From Streptomyces sp. A3M-1-3 (GTDB lineage Bacteria; Actinomycetota; Actinomycetes; Streptomycetales; Streptomycetaceae): 64,000 bases of DNA. Numbering within the stretch: position 1 is the first letter of the stretch; the number at the start of each line of letters is the position of its first letter. The notes under the pieces are model-generated. The model was not told the DNA's origin and ran no database searches. It was given only the letters and a program-made list of their open reading frames with translations. The position numbers and the translations under genes were made by a program. Below are positions 8,416 to 17,982 of the stretch, piece by piece. The stretch spans positions 20,725 through 84,724 of the forward strand of contig NZ_JANAVP010000031.1 of assembly GCF_024213665.1 (NCBI RefSeq). Direction: 5' to 3'.

Positions 8416-9291
8416 ATGAGCTGGTTCGAATCATTCATCCTCGGCCTCGTCCAGGGTCTCACCGAATTCCTGCCGATCTCCTCCAGCGCCCATCTGCGGC
8501 TGACCGCGGCCTTCGCGGGCTGGGAGGACCCGGGCGCGGCGTTCACCGCCATTACCCAGATCGGCACCGAGACGGCCGTCCTGATCTATTTCCGTAAGGA
8601 CATCGTCCGGATCGTCTCGGCCTGGTGCCGCTCGCTCACGAACAAGGCGATGCGCGGCGACCACGACGCCCAGATGGGCTGGCTCGTCATCGTCGGCTCG
8701 ATCCCGATCGGTGTGCTCGGCGTCACACTCAAGGACCAGATCGAGGGTCCGTTCCGTGACCTCCGGCTGATCGCCACCACCCTGATCGTGATGGGCATCG
8801 TGCTCGGCATCGCCGACCGGCTGGCCGCCCGCGACGAGGCCGGCGGCAGGCACCGTGCCATCAGGGACCGCAAGACCCTCAAGGACCTGGGTGTCAGGGA
8901 CGGTCTGATCTACGGTGTGTGCCAGGCGATGGCGCTGATCCCGGGTGTCTCCCGGTCCGGTGCCACGATCAGTGGCGGCCTGCTGATGGGCTACACCCGT
9001 GAGGCGGCGGCCCGGTACTCCTTCCTGCTGGCCATTCCCGCGGTGCTGGCCTCCGGGGCGTTCGAGCTCAAGGACGCCAGCGAGGGCGGCCATGTGTCGT
9101 GGGGCCCGACGGTCTTCGCGACGATCATCGCGTTCGGTGTCGGGTACGCGGTCATCGCGTGGTTCATGAAGTTCATCACCACCAAGAGCTTCATGCCCTT
9201 CGTGATCTACCGGATCCTGCTCGGCATCCTGCTGTTCATCCTGGTCGGCACGGACACGCTGAGCCCGCACGCGGGCGAGTCGGCGGGCTGA
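8416..9291 (+). CDS. uppP: Undecaprenyl-diphosphatase (BacA/UppP)
   Basis: Encodes 291 residues of the BacA family, which dephosphorylates undecaprenyl pyrophosphate to recycle the cell-wall lipid carrier and can give bacitracin tolerance. The N-terminal QGLTEFLPISSSAHL motif carries the catalytic Glu and Ser residues. The second conserved block, PGVSRSGATISGGL near residue 175, supplies the Arg. The rest is made of transmembrane helices. Start ATG 8416. Confidence 0.95.
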   Translation: MSWFESFILGLVQGLTEFLPISSSAHLRLTAAFAGWEDPGAAFTAITQIGTETAVLIYFRKDIVRIVSAWCRSLTNKAMRGDHDAQMGWLVIVGSIPIGVLGVTLKDQIEGPFRDLRLIATTLIVMGIVLGIADRLAARDEAGGRHRAIRDRKTLKDLGVRDGLIYGVCQAMALIPGVSRSGATISGGLLMGYTREAAARYSFLLAIPAVLASGAFELKDASEGGHVSWGPTVFATIIAFGVGYAVIAWFMKFITTKSFMPFVIYRILLGILLFILVGTDTLSPHAGESAG

Positions 9292-9304
9292 CGGGCCGCC
9301 CGTC
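9290..9304. terminator. Short hairpin at the uppP stop
   Basis: A perfect GACGGG-CCG-CCCGTC hairpin overlaps the uppP stop codon. It is a weak terminator candidate with no U-tract. Confidence 0.3.
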
Positions 9305-9447
9305 GCGCACCGTTGTGTCATGGGCGGGCCACAACTCGGCTCCGGTGCGGTCCCGTCCGCATCGTTCCCCACCGGGCGGAACGTCGTTGTCCCTGTGTGT
9401 GGCGGCTCGCACCTGAGCCGCCCGAGAAGAGTGGCTGGGGGTGCCGG

Positions 9448-9627
9448 ATGACCGGCCGAGTGGTGTTGGAGCGGTTCCCCGCGGGGAGCCCGCGGGGAAG
9501 TTGGCCGGCCGAGGAGTACGCCGCGGACCGGCTCCGCGAGGGCGTGCCCGCGGAGGTGGTCATGGACCTCGAGTCGGACGCGTTCCTGGTGGTCGTACGG
9601 CAGCGCGCGGCGTCGGCGGCACACTGA
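9448..9627 (+). CDS. Small conserved-looking protein
   Basis: Encodes 59 residues, acidic and well ordered, with no known motif. Codon usage matches the neighbours. It lies 37 bases upstream of the aldo/keto reductase gene on the same strand, so the two may be co-transcribed. I cannot assign a function. Confidence 0.5.
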   Translation: MTGRVVLERFPAGSPRGSWPAEEYAADRLREGVPAEVVMDLESDAFLVVVRQRAASAAH

Positions 9628-9664
9628 AGGGCGACGCACCCGAACCGAACAGGAGTGGTCACTC

Positions 9665-10693
9665 ATGTCCTACACCGCCTCCTACGCCGCCGCCGCGGAC
9701 CGCTACAGCGCGATGCGGTACGGGCGTTGCGGGCGCAGCGGTGTGCTGCTCCCCCGGATCTCGCTCGGGCTCTGGCACAACTTCGGCGACGGCGACCCGC
9801 GCGAGACCCAACGTGCCGTGCTGCGCCGGGCCTTCGATCTGGGCGTCACCCACTTCGACCTGGCGAACAACTACGGAACGCCGTTCGGCTCGGCCGAGAG
9901 CAATTTCGGCGCCCACTTCCGTACCGATTTCCGCCCGTACCGGGACGAGCTGTTCATCGCCACGAAGGCCGGCAACGAGATGTGGGCGGGACCCTACGGC
10001 GAGTGGGGATCACGCAAGCATCTGCTCGCCAGCCTCGACCGGTCACTCGCGCGGCTCGGTCTGGAGTACGTCGACGTCTACTACTCGCACCGCCCGGACC
10101 CGGACACTCCGCTCGAGGAGACGATGGGGGCGCTCGACACCGCCGTACGCCAGGGGAAGGCGCTCTACGCCGGCCTGTCGAACTACAGCCCGGAGCAGAC
10201 CGCCCGGGCCGCCGGGATCCTGCGGGAGCTCGGTACGCCGCTGCTGATCAACCAGCATCCGTACTCGATGCTGGAGCGCGGTGTGGAGGGCGGACTGCTG
10301 GCCGCCTCCGACGCGGCCGGGGCCGGTCTGATCGCCTTCTCCCCGCTGGCGCAGGGACAGCTCACCGACCGCTATCTGCGGGGCGTGCCGGCCGGTTCTC
10401 GGATGGCCGCCGGGCACTTCCTCAAGCGCGAGACCCTGACCGAGCGCCGGCTGACGCTGCTGCGGGCCCTCGACGCCCTCGCCCGGCAGGGCGGCCGGAC
10501 GCTGGCCCAGTTGGCACTGGTCTGGCTGCTGCGGGACCCGCGCGTCACCTCCGTACTGGTCGGCGCAAGCAGCGTCCGGCAGCTGGAGCAGAATCTCGGG
10601 GCGCTGGACGCGCCGGATCCGGGCGCGGACGAACTGCACGAGCTAGACCGGCTCTGCGCCACGGGAGGGGTGAAGATCCCCTCCGGGGAGTGA
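9665..10693 (+). CDS. Aldo/keto reductase, YghZ-like
   Basis: Encodes 342 residues with a TIM-barrel aldo/keto reductase pattern. Visible are the LGLWHNFGDG strand, HFDLANNYG with the catalytic Asp and Tyr, the ATKAG lysine, the YYSHRPD histidine, the SNYSPEQ strand and the C-terminal VLVGASS NADPH-binding segment. This arrangement matches the L-glyceraldehyde 3-phosphate reductase (YghZ/Gpr) branch, which reduces aldehydes with NADPH. An AGGAG site precedes the ATG. Confidence 0.9.
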   Translation: MSYTASYAAAADRYSAMRYGRCGRSGVLLPRISLGLWHNFGDGDPRETQRAVLRRAFDLGVTHFDLANNYGTPFGSAESNFGAHFRTDFRPYRDELFIATKAGNEMWAGPYGEWGSRKHLLASLDRSLARLGLEYVDVYYSHRPDPDTPLEETMGALDTAVRQGKALYAGLSNYSPEQTARAAGILRELGTPLLINQHPYSMLERGVEGGLLAASDAAGAGLIAFSPLAQGQLTDRYLRGVPAGSRMAAGHFLKRETLTERRLTLLRALDALARQGGRTLAQLALVWLLRDPRVTSVLVGASSVRQLEQNLGALDAPDPGADELHELDRLCATGGVKIPSGE

Positions 10694-10744
10694 GCGTGCC
10701 GCGCGGCCCTTGGCGCCGGGCTCCGTCTGTCCCACACTGAGCCG

Positions 10745-11233
10745 ATGACGCAGCGTGTGGAACTCGCGACCGTGATGGACCGGCTGGCCATCGATGCGGT
10801 GATCACCGGTTACGCGGTGGCCGTGGACGACGCCGACTGGACCGCCTACCAGGCCCTCTTCGCACCGGACGGACGCGCGGACTACCGCTCGGCGGGTGGC
10901 ATCGAGGGGCCCGCCGGCGAAGTGGCGGGCTGGCTGGCGGAGACGATGCTGCTCTTCCCGGTGCGCCAGCACCTGATCGTGAACCGGCGGCTGCACCTGG
11001 AAGACCTCAACGGCTACACCGGGGACAGCGCCGAGCTCCAGGCCGACTATGTGAACCCGATGCGGCTGGACGGCGGAACGGGCGACGGGGCGGCCGGGTC
11101 CACCGCGCCCAACTTCGTCTCGGGCGGCCGGTACGCGTTCAGCCTGTTGCGCACGGCCGACGGCTGGCGGCTGCGCGCGGTCGTCGTCCACGAGAAGTGG
11201 CGCCGTCCGGAGGGGGCGCTCGGCGGGGTCTGA
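10745..11233 (+). CDS. SnoaL-like / NTF2-fold protein
   Basis: Encodes 162 residues with the cone-shaped alpha+beta-barrel pattern of SnoaL_4 proteins: an N-terminal helix with ITGYAVAVDDADW and LFAPDGRADYRSAGG, then strands ending in GWRLRAVVVHEKW. These proteins bind small hydrophobic ligands or act as isomerases or dehydratases. No decisive catalytic residue can be named. It stands alone between the reductase and lnt. Confidence 0.75.
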   Translation: MTQRVELATVMDRLAIDAVITGYAVAVDDADWTAYQALFAPDGRADYRSAGGIEGPAGEVAGWLAETMLLFPVRQHLIVNRRLHLEDLNGYTGDSAELQADYVNPMRLDGGTGDGAAGSTAPNFVSGGRYAFSLLRTADGWRLRAVVVHEKWRRPEGALGGV

Positions 11234-11350
11234 CGCGCCGCGGCGCATGCGCCGGTACGGCTGCCCTCTGTCGGTGATCGCCGCACTCCCCCACACTGGA
11301 AGTCCACACTGGAAGACATACTGCTCGCGGGGTGGACGAGGAGGCGCACG

Positions 11351-12943
11351 ATGCGGGTTCCGGCCGGGCGGCGGCAGCAGCAGCGGCGCCTGACGAACCG
11401 GTGGTGGCGCGCGGCGGCCGCGGTACTGGCCGGTGCGCTGCCCGCGCTCGCCTTCCCCGCCCCGTCGCTCTGGTGGTTCGCGTACGTCGCCCTGGTGCCG
11501 TGGATGCTGCTGGCCCGCTCGGCCGGCTCGGGCCGGCGCGCGGCGCTGGACGGCTGGCTCGGCGGCGCCGGGTTCATGCTCGCCGTACACCACTGGCTGG
11601 TGCCGAATCTGCATGTGTTCATCCTGGTGCTGGCGGCGCTGCTGGGGCTGTTGTGGGCGCCCTGGGGCTGGCTGGTGCGGCACATGCTGGGCGGGGCGCC
11701 CTCCCCCGTCCGCGTGGCGGCGGCTCTGGTCGTGCTGCCGTCCGGCTGGCTGGTGGTCGAACTGGTCAGGTCCTGGGAGGGCTTGGGCGGGCCGTGGGGC
11801 CTGCTCGGTTCCAGCCAGTGGGAGGTCACGCCCGCTCTGCGGGTGGCCTCGGTCGGCGGGGTATGGCTGGTGAGCCTGCTCGTGGTCGCGCTGAACACGG
11901 CGGTCACGGCGCTGGTGGCGGTGGAGTCGGCGCGTACCGCGGCGGTGTCGGGGGTGGTGGTGTGTGCGGTCGGGGTGGGCTCGGTCTGGGTGTGGGCTCC
12001 GCGCCCCGAGCCGTCCGGCCTCACCCGTGTCGCGGTGGTCCAGCCGGGCATCATCGACGGCGTGGGCGGCGCGGACCGCCGGTTCGCGCGCAGTGAGGAG
12101 CTGACCCGCGCGCTGGACGGGCGTGACCTCGACCTCGTGGTGTGGGGCGAGAGCAGTGTGGGGGCGGATCTGGCCGACCGGCCCGATCTCGCCCAACGCG
12201 TCGCCGCCCTGTCCGCCGAGGTCGAGGCTCCGTTGCTGGTGAATGTCGACGCCCGGCGCTCCGACCGGCCCGGCATCTTCAAGAGTTCGGTGCTCGTCGC
12301 TCCCGGCGGTCCGACCGGAGACCGGTACGACAAGATGCGCCTGGTTCCGTTCGGCGAGTACATCCCGGCCCGTTCGCTGCTGGGCTGGGTGACCTCGGTG
12401 GGAAAGGCGGCCGCCGAGGACCGCAGGCGCGGCACGGAGCCGGTGGTGATGCGGCTGCCCGGCGAGGAGGGCCTGCGGATCGGCCCGCTGGTCTGCTTCG
12501 AGTCCGCGTTCCCCGACATGAGCCGTCACCTCACCCGGGACGGCGCGCGGCTGCTGGTCGCCCAGTCGGCGACCTCGACCTTCCAGAGCAGCTGGGCGCC
12601 CGAGCAGCATGCCTCCCTCGCAGCCCTGCGGGCCGCCGAGACAGGCCGCCCGATGGTCCATGCCACGCTCACCGGGGTCAGTGCCGTCTACGGGCCGCGC
12701 GGCGAGCGCGCGGGTGTGCTCCTGGGCACGGACCGCAGTGCCGCCGCCGTGTACGAGATCCCGCTGGCTCGCGGCACCACGCCCTACGTCAGCCTTGGCG
12801 ACTGGGCGGTCTACGGGGCGCTGGCCGTCCTGGCCGTGCTGTGCGCGGTCGAGGGCGTACGCTCGCTCAGGCGGCCTGCTCGAGGGCTGCCCGTACCACC
12901 CGCTCGCAGAGCTCATGGGTCTGCAGCGCGTCCTGGGCGCTGA
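11351..12943 (+). CDS. lnt: Apolipoprotein N-acyltransferase
   Basis: Encodes 530 residues. The first 200 hold six or more transmembrane helices. Residues about 215-470 form the extracytoplasmic nitrilase-like domain: the WGESS loop bears the catalytic Glu, YDKMRLVPFGEYIP the Lys, and GPLVCFESAFPD the nucleophile Cys. Lnt adds the third acyl chain to lipoproteins. A final helix and a basic tail follow. GAGGAGG precedes the ATG. The 3' end overlaps the convergent oxidoreductase gene by 77 bases. Confidence 0.92.
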   Translation: MRVPAGRRQQQRRLTNRWWRAAAAVLAGALPALAFPAPSLWWFAYVALVPWMLLARSAGSGRRAALDGWLGGAGFMLAVHHWLVPNLHVFILVLAALLGLLWAPWGWLVRHMLGGAPSPVRVAAALVVLPSGWLVVELVRSWEGLGGPWGLLGSSQWEVTPALRVASVGGVWLVSLLVVALNTAVTALVAVESARTAAVSGVVVCAVGVGSVWVWAPRPEPSGLTRVAVVQPGIIDGVGGADRRFARSEELTRALDGRDLDLVVWGESSVGADLADRPDLAQRVAALSAEVEAPLLVNVDARRSDRPGIFKSSVLVAPGGPTGDRYDKMRLVPFGEYIPARSLLGWVTSVGKAAAEDRRRGTEPVVMRLPGEEGLRIGPLVCFESAFPDMSRHLTRDGARLLVAQSATSTFQSSWAPEQHASLAALRAAETGRPMVHATLTGVSAVYGPRGERAGVLLGTDRSAAAVYEIPLARGTTPYVSLGDWAVYGALAVLAVLCAVEGVRSLRRPARGLPVPPARRAHGSAARPGR

Positions 12944-13772
12944 GTACCTTTCCGGCCCGCACTGAGTCAAGGAAGGCGAGCACGGCCTGCTCGATTCCGC
13001 GCTGGCGGGCGACGCTCACCCAGTCGCCGCGCCGGCGGACGGTCGGCTGGCCCCGGTGGTCGATGACTTCGGCGAGATTGACGACCTGGCGCTTGGTGTC
13101 CTGGCCCGAGACCTCCAGGATCTCCTCGGTGGAGCCGCTCATCCGGTTCATCGTCCCGATTGCGGTGAAACCGTCGCCGGAGAGCTGGAGCACGACGTGG
13201 TGCATGAGCCCGTCGCGGATCCGGGCACGTACGTCGACATGGTCGACGGTGCCGGGCAGCAGGAAGCGGAGGGTGTCGACGACATGGATGAAGTCGTCGA
13301 GGACGAGCGTGCGCGGGTCCTCGGGCAGGCCGACCCGGTTCTTCTGCATCAGGATCAGCTCGCGGGGGTGCTCGATGCACTGCGCGTAGCCGGGTGCGTA
13401 GCGGCGGTTGAAGCCGACGGCGAGGCCGGTGCCGCGCTGCTCGGCCAGCTCCACCAGTCGACGTGAGTCGTCGATTTCGTACGCGAGCGGCTTGTCGACG
13501 TACGTCGCGACGCCCGCCTGGAGGAGCCGGGTGACGATCTCGGGGTGCACGGCCGTCGGCGCGTGGACGAACGCGGCGTCCAGGCCCTCGGCGAGCAGGG
13601 ACTCCAAGGTGGTGTGGCAGTGCTCCGCGGGGATGCGGTGGCTGTCCGCGACCCTGGAGAGCGTGGCGGGGGTCCGGGTCTGCAGGTGCAGTTCGACGCC
13701 CGGCCGAGTGGTGAGTACGGGCAGGTATGCCTTCTGCGCGATATCACCGAGTCCGATGCAGCCGACCTTCAC
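12867..13772 (-). CDS. Gfo/Idh/MocA family oxidoreductase
   Basis: Encodes 301 residues. The N-terminal GCIGLGDIAQKAYLP is the Rossmann dinucleotide motif, and YVDKPLAYEI near residue 90 is the family's EKP-type motif with the catalytic Lys. The substrate is likely a sugar, inositol or other polyol. GTG 13772 is chosen because AGGGAGG lies 6 bases upstream. It is convergent with lnt and overlaps it by 77 bases. Confidence 0.88.
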   Translation of the reverse strand: MKVGCIGLGDIAQKAYLPVLTTRPGVELHLQTRTPATLSRVADSHRIPAEHCHTTLESLLAEGLDAAFVHAPTAVHPEIVTRLLQAGVATYVDKPLAYEIDDSRRLVELAEQRGTGLAVGFNRRYAPGYAQCIEHPRELILMQKNRVGLPEDPRTLVLDDFIHVVDTLRFLLPGTVDHVDVRARIRDGLMHHVVLQLSGDGFTAIGTMNRMSGSTEEILEVSGQDTKRQVVNLAEVIDHRGQPTVRRRGDWVSVARQRGIEQAVLAFLDSVRAGKVLSAQDALQTHELCERVVRAALEQAA

Positions 13773-13894
13773 CTGTGCCTCCCTGTCGCGTCGCCGTTCG
13801 AGCGTTTGCCGTTCGAGCGCTCCCTGTCCCGGCAGCATACGGACCGGACCGCCGGAAGCTTAATCCGTGGCGCTGAGCTGGGCGTTCATCCAGG

Positions 13895-14419
13895 ATGGCG
13901 GCCATGACGACACCTGGGCGCGACGAGCCCCTCCCCTCCGCCGACGAGCGCGCGATGCTCGACGGGTGGCTCGACTACCACCGGGCCACCCTGGCCCTGA
14001 AGTGTGCGGGGCTCAGCGACGAGCAGCTGCGGCGGACGCCCCTCGCCCCGTCCGCCCTCTCCCTGATGGGCCTCGTCCGGCATCTGTCGGAGGTGGAGCG
14101 GCACTGGTTCGCCGTGGTGACGGCAGGCGAGGAGCCCGCGCCGATCTACTACAGCGAGGAGGACCCGGACGGCGAGTTCCATCTCTCCGAGGCCGACACC
14201 TGGGCGGAGGCAGAGGCGACCTGGCAGGCCGAGATCGCCCGCTCCCGCGCGGTAGCCGCGGCCCGCAAGCTCGACGAGCTCACCGTCCGCAAGGACGGCC
14301 GCACCGGGGAACTGTTCAACCTGCGCTGGGTGTACACGCACATGATCGAGGAGTACGCGCGCCACAACGGCCACGCGGACCTCATACGCGAGCAGGTCGA
14401 CGGGGCGACGGGCGAGTAG
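13895..14419 (+). CDS. DinB-family (DUF664) protein
   Basis: Encodes 174 residues forming a four-helix bundle of the DinB/mycothiol-dependent enzyme type. LVRHLSEVERHWF near residue 65 and YTHMIEEYARHNGHADL near 150 provide the three metal-binding His residues. Such proteins are thiol S-transferases or related metal enzymes. An alternative ATG is 9 bases downstream. Confidence 0.85.
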   Translation: MAAMTTPGRDEPLPSADERAMLDGWLDYHRATLALKCAGLSDEQLRRTPLAPSALSLMGLVRHLSEVERHWFAVVTAGEEPAPIYYSEEDPDGEFHLSEADTWAEAEATWQAEIARSRAVAAARKLDELTVRKDGRTGELFNLRWVYTHMIEEYARHNGHADLIREQVDGATGE

Positions 14420-14504
14420 GCCCTGTTCGGCCGTCGTCACCCTTGCGGGGGCATTTCCGCTCGCCGGGCCTCCACGGACGCCCGCGACCAGCAGAGTTGC
14501 GCGG

Positions 14505-14942
14505 GTGCACCGAACCCGAACCACGACGACGCTCCTGCTGGGAGTGGCCGTCTCGGCCGTCTCCGGCTGTGTGAGCGTGGACCCGGCCACCCCCTCCCCC
14601 GTACCGGCCCGCCACGAGCCTCGGCTCACCCGGGAGGCCGAGCCGAAGTTCGTACAGGCCCCCGCCCGTGAGGCGCTGGATGCCGCCGGAAGGACGCCGG
14701 TCCCGGAGCCGGCGTCCACCCGCCCGGTCCAGCCGCCGCCCGAACGGCCGTCCGCTGCCGTGCCCCCGAGTCCGCCGCGCGTCGAACCCCGGCAGCCGGC
14801 CGACGAGACCCGTACCCCGCGGCGCGTGCTGCCGTCCACGCCGGTGGAGACCGTTGACGTCTGCGCCCTCGGCCGGGAGTACGGCGGCTGGCGGGCGGAC
14901 AGTCCCGAGAGCCGTATCTGCCGGGACACCTACGGGAATTGA
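14505..14942 (+). CDS. Small putative lipoprotein
   Basis: Encodes 145 residues from GTG 14505. A basic n-region, a hydrophobic stretch and the lipobox VSGC at residues 19-22 show a lipoprotein signal. The mature part is Pro/Arg-rich and disordered, then a short C-terminal segment has two Cys that may form a disulfide. It is probably anchored outside the membrane. The function is unknown. It overlaps the next gene on the opposite strand by 13 bases. Confidence 0.7.
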   Translation: MHRTRTTTTLLLGVAVSAVSGCVSVDPATPSPVPARHEPRLTREAEPKFVQAPAREALDAAGRTPVPEPASTRPVQPPPERPSAAVPPSPPRVEPRQPADETRTPRRVLPSTPVETVDVCALGREYGGWRADSPESRICRDTYGN

Positions 14943-15436
14943 CCCGGGAGCGGGCCGGAACCGCGCTCGCCGGCCATCCGCGCCTCCAGACGCTCGACGG
15001 CGGCGCGGATGCCGTTGCCGTATCCGTCGTCCGCGAGGGTGCCGGTCGCGGCCCGCGCCCGGTCGAGGTGGACCCGCGCGGCGTCCGGGCGCTGGAGCTT
15101 GACATAGTCGGCGGCGAGATTGAGATGGAGCGAGGGGTAGAAGGCGCGCACCGCGAGCGTGGCATGGTGTTGTGCCAACCGCTCCTCGCTCAGCCCGTCG
15201 GCCGCCGACAGCGCCCGCAGATCCCAGGCGAGCTCGTCGGCGGGATCGTCCTGGGTGTCGGCCATGTAGTGAGCGAGCGTGCAGCGGTGCAGTGGATCGC
15301 CGTTCTCGCCGATCTCCGACCAGAGCGCACCGAACCGGTTGCGCGCCTCCTCGCGGTCCCCGCCGTGGAGAAGCATGAGCGCCTGCCCGATCCGGGTCAT
15401 GACGACGTCTTCCGACGACTCCTGCTGCTCCGTCAC
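14930..15436 (-). CDS. TPR-like helical protein
   Basis: Encodes 168 residues, all-helical, with TPR-like repeats around AARVHLDRARAA and LHLNLAADYVKL. GTG 15436 is chosen because GGGAGG lies 6 bases upstream. Similar proteins are common in Streptomyces and lack an assigned role. Confidence 0.7.
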   Translation of the reverse strand: MTEQQESSEDVVMTRIGQALMLLHGGDREEARNRFGALWSEIGENGDPLHRCTLAHYMADTQDDPADELAWDLRALSAADGLSEERLAQHHATLAVRAFYPSLHLNLAADYVKLQRPDAARVHLDRARAATGTLADDGYGNGIRAAVERLEARMAGERGSGPLPGQFP

Positions 15437-15541
15437 TGCTGCCTCCCGGGGCCGTACGCCGAGTCCGATGATCCAGACGCTAGCCGGACGCACTGACAAT
15501 CCGGTTCAGGCTCGGGGACGGCCCCGGCGGCACTGCGCCGG

Positions 15542-16219
15542 TCAGCCCAGGTTCGGGATGCGCCAGTCGACCGGCTCGTGGCCCTGGGCGGCGACGGCCT
15601 CGTTGATCGCGGTGAACGGGCGGGATCCGAAGAACTTCCGCGCGCTCAGCGGGGAGGGGTGGGCTCCCTTGACCACCGTGTGCCGCTCCTGGTCGATCAG
15701 CGGCAGCTTCTTCTGGGCGTAGGCCCCCCAGAGGACGAAGACGGCCGGGTCGGGCCGGGAGGCCACCGCGCGGATCACCGCGTCCGTGAACTTCTCCCAG
15801 CCCATCCCCTTGTGCGAGTTGGGCTCGCCGGCCCGCACCGTGAGCACGGCGTTGAGCAGGAGGACTCCCTGCTCGGCCCACGGCATCAGATAGCCGTTGT
15901 CCGGGACGGGGTGCCCCAGCTCCTCGTGCATCTCCTTGTAGATGTTCCGCAGGGACGGCGGCGTCCGCACGCCGGGCCGCACGGAGAAGCAGAGCCCGTG
16001 GCCCTGCCCCTCTCCGTGGTACGGGTCCTGGCCCAGCACCAGAACCTTGACCCGGTCGTACGGCGTCGCATCGAGGGCCGCGAAGACCTCCCCGCGAGGC
16101 GGGTAGACGGGACCGTTCGCCCGCTCCTTCTCCACGAACTCGGTGAGCTCCTTGAAGTAGGGCTTGTCCAGTTCCTCACCGAGGACGCCGAGCCAGGACT
16201 CGGGCAGCTTGTCGGTCAC
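15542..16219 (-). CDS. ung: Uracil-DNA glycosylase, family 1
   Basis: Encodes 225 residues. The LGQDPYHGEGQGHGLCFS motif carries the water-activating Asp, the SLRNIYKEM segment and the LLLNAVLTV strand hold uracil, and HPSPLSA near the C-terminus is the DNA-intercalation loop with the catalytic His. The enzyme removes uracil from DNA in base-excision repair. GTG 16219 has GGAGG upstream. Confidence 0.95.
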   Translation of the reverse strand: MTDKLPESWLGVLGEELDKPYFKELTEFVEKERANGPVYPPRGEVFAALDATPYDRVKVLVLGQDPYHGEGQGHGLCFSVRPGVRTPPSLRNIYKEMHEELGHPVPDNGYLMPWAEQGVLLLNAVLTVRAGEPNSHKGMGWEKFTDAVIRAVASRPDPAVFVLWGAYAQKKLPLIDQERHTVVKGAHPSPLSARKFFGSRPFTAINEAVAAQGHEPVDWRIPNLG

Positions 16220-16288
16220 GTCAACAACCTCCGGTATGCGATCACTTCTTGTCCTGAAGAACCTACCGGCGACCACTGACAGCCGGTC

Positions 16289-17875
16289 CTACCAGCTGGT
16301 CTTGCGGTACAGCTCCCACATCTGCATGACCGTCTGCGGGTCGAGCGCCCGCTCCCCGCCTGCGATGTCCTCCTGCGCGGCGATGTACAGCTTGCCCTGC
16401 CAGAGCGGGAGCAACCGGACGTCCTCGACGAGGATCTCCTGCGCCCGCTCGAACTCCTTGCTCACGGCTCCACGGTCGCTCTCCCGGCGCGACTTGGGCA
16501 GCAGCGTCGAGGTGATCTCGGGCACGTCGTACGGCGTACCGAGCGCGTTGTCCGCGCCGCCTACGAACGGGGCGATGAAGTTGTCCGGGTCCGGGAAGTC
16601 CGGGAACCAGCCGCGGCCGAACACCGGGTACTCGCCGTCCTGGTAGCCGTCCTGGAAGTCCTTCCACGGGCGGCTGTGCAGGGTGATCTTGAACAGCCCG
16701 CCGGCTTCGAGCTGGCGCTTGAGCTCGGCGAACTCCGCCGCGGTGGAGGATCCGTAGCGGTCCGTCGTGAACCACAGGGTGAGCTCCACGGGCTCGGTGA
16801 TGCCCGCGTCGCGAAGGGTCTTCTTCGCCTTGGCGGCGTCCGGCTCGCCGAAGGTGTCGAAGAACGGCGTGGTGTGGCCGGCCACGCCCTTGGGGACCAT
16901 CGAGTAGAGCGGTTCGGCCGTGCCCTGGTAGACCCTCGAGATCAGCGCGTTGCGGTCGACGACCTGGGCGACGGCCTTGCGGACGGCCGGGTTCTTGGCC
17001 GCGGGGTCCTTGGGGTTGAAGACCAGGAAACGGATCTCGGCGCCGACCGTCTCGATCAGCTGGATACCGCTGTCCTTGGACTGCGGCCCCTCCATGTCCT
17101 CGATCGCTTCGGCCGTGATTCCGCGGTAGGTGGCGTCGATCTCCTTCTTCTTCAGTGCCGAGATCATCCCCTCGGACTCCTCGAAGTAGCGGATCGTGAC
17201 GGCGTCGTTCTTCCGCTCGGCGAAGCCCTCATACGCGGGGTTCTTCACCAGCTCGGCCTTGGCGCCCTCCTCGTACGACTCCAGAACGTACGGGCCGGAC
17301 CCGGTGATCTTCCCGTCCTCGCGGAGCTTGTCCGCCGGGTAGTCCTTGGGACTGACGAGGGAGGCGCCGGGCGTGGCGAGGACAAAGGGGAAGGTGGCGT
17401 CGGGCGTGTTCAGATGGAAGACGACGGTCAGGTCCCCGCTCGTCTCCACCCGCTCCAGGCTGCCCAGGAGGGCCTTCGGGCCGGTCTTCGAGTCGATCTT
17501 CATGATCCGGTCGATCGAGTGCTTGACCGCTGCGGCGTCGAGCGGCTCGCCGTTGGAGAACTTCAGGCCCTTCCGGAGCTCGCAGCGGTAGGACTCGTTG
17601 GCCGCGTCGGTGAACTTGCAGCTTTCGGCCGCGTCCGGCTGCGGCTTGGTGGATCCAGTGGGGAAACTCAGGAGAGTCTGGTAGATATTCCGGTACAACT
17701 CCCACGAATCGTCCCATGCCGCGGCAGGATCGAGCGTGCTGGGCGCACTCGTCGTACCGACGGTGATCTTCTGCTCATCTTCACCGCCGCTGTCGGACAG
17801 CAGGCCGCACCCGGTGAGCAGGGATATGGACGCAAGGGCCGCAGCGGTCTGCAGACGTCTGGTCCGGTTGAACAC
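16289..17875 (-). CDS. Peptide-type ABC transporter substrate-binding lipoprotein
   Basis: Encodes 528 residues of the SBP family 5 (OppA/DppA type). The signal ends in the lipobox LLTGC. The mature part starts with the TSAPSTLDPAAAWD pattern typical of the family, and it carries LRKGLKFSNGEPLDAAAVKHS and SGPYVL segments. The protein would bind peptides or related oligomers outside the membrane. GTG 17875 is preferred to GTG 17881 because GAGGAG is 7 bases away from it but only 1 from the latter. No permease genes are adjacent, so the transporter partners lie elsewhere. Confidence 0.9.
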   Translation of the reverse strand: MFNRTRRLQTAAALASISLLTGCGLLSDSGGEDEQKITVGTTSAPSTLDPAAAWDDSWELYRNIYQTLLSFPTGSTKPQPDAAESCKFTDAANESYRCELRKGLKFSNGEPLDAAAVKHSIDRIMKIDSKTGPKALLGSLERVETSGDLTVVFHLNTPDATFPFVLATPGASLVSPKDYPADKLREDGKITGSGPYVLESYEEGAKAELVKNPAYEGFAERKNDAVTIRYFEESEGMISALKKKEIDATYRGITAEAIEDMEGPQSKDSGIQLIETVGAEIRFLVFNPKDPAAKNPAVRKAVAQVVDRNALISRVYQGTAEPLYSMVPKGVAGHTTPFFDTFGEPDAAKAKKTLRDAGITEPVELTLWFTTDRYGSSTAAEFAELKRQLEAGGLFKITLHSRPWKDFQDGYQDGEYPVFGRGWFPDFPDPDNFIAPFVGGADNALGTPYDVPEITSTLLPKSRRESDRGAVSKEFERAQEILVEDVRLLPLWQGKLYIAAQEDIAGGERALDPQTVMQMWELYRKTSW

Positions 17876-17982
17876 GTGCACGCTCCTCGATCAGCCATGG
17901 GTCGGCCGACCATACCGCAGTGCCCCGCCGAATCAACGGGCAGGATCGACGGGGCACTTGCCTCAATACGTACCTAAACCGG

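Noticed and set aside
10643..12970. Long minus-strand open frames antisense to lnt and the reductase
   Set aside because: They have repetitive His/Arg/Gln composition and no motifs; they are shadows of plus-strand genes with clear domains.
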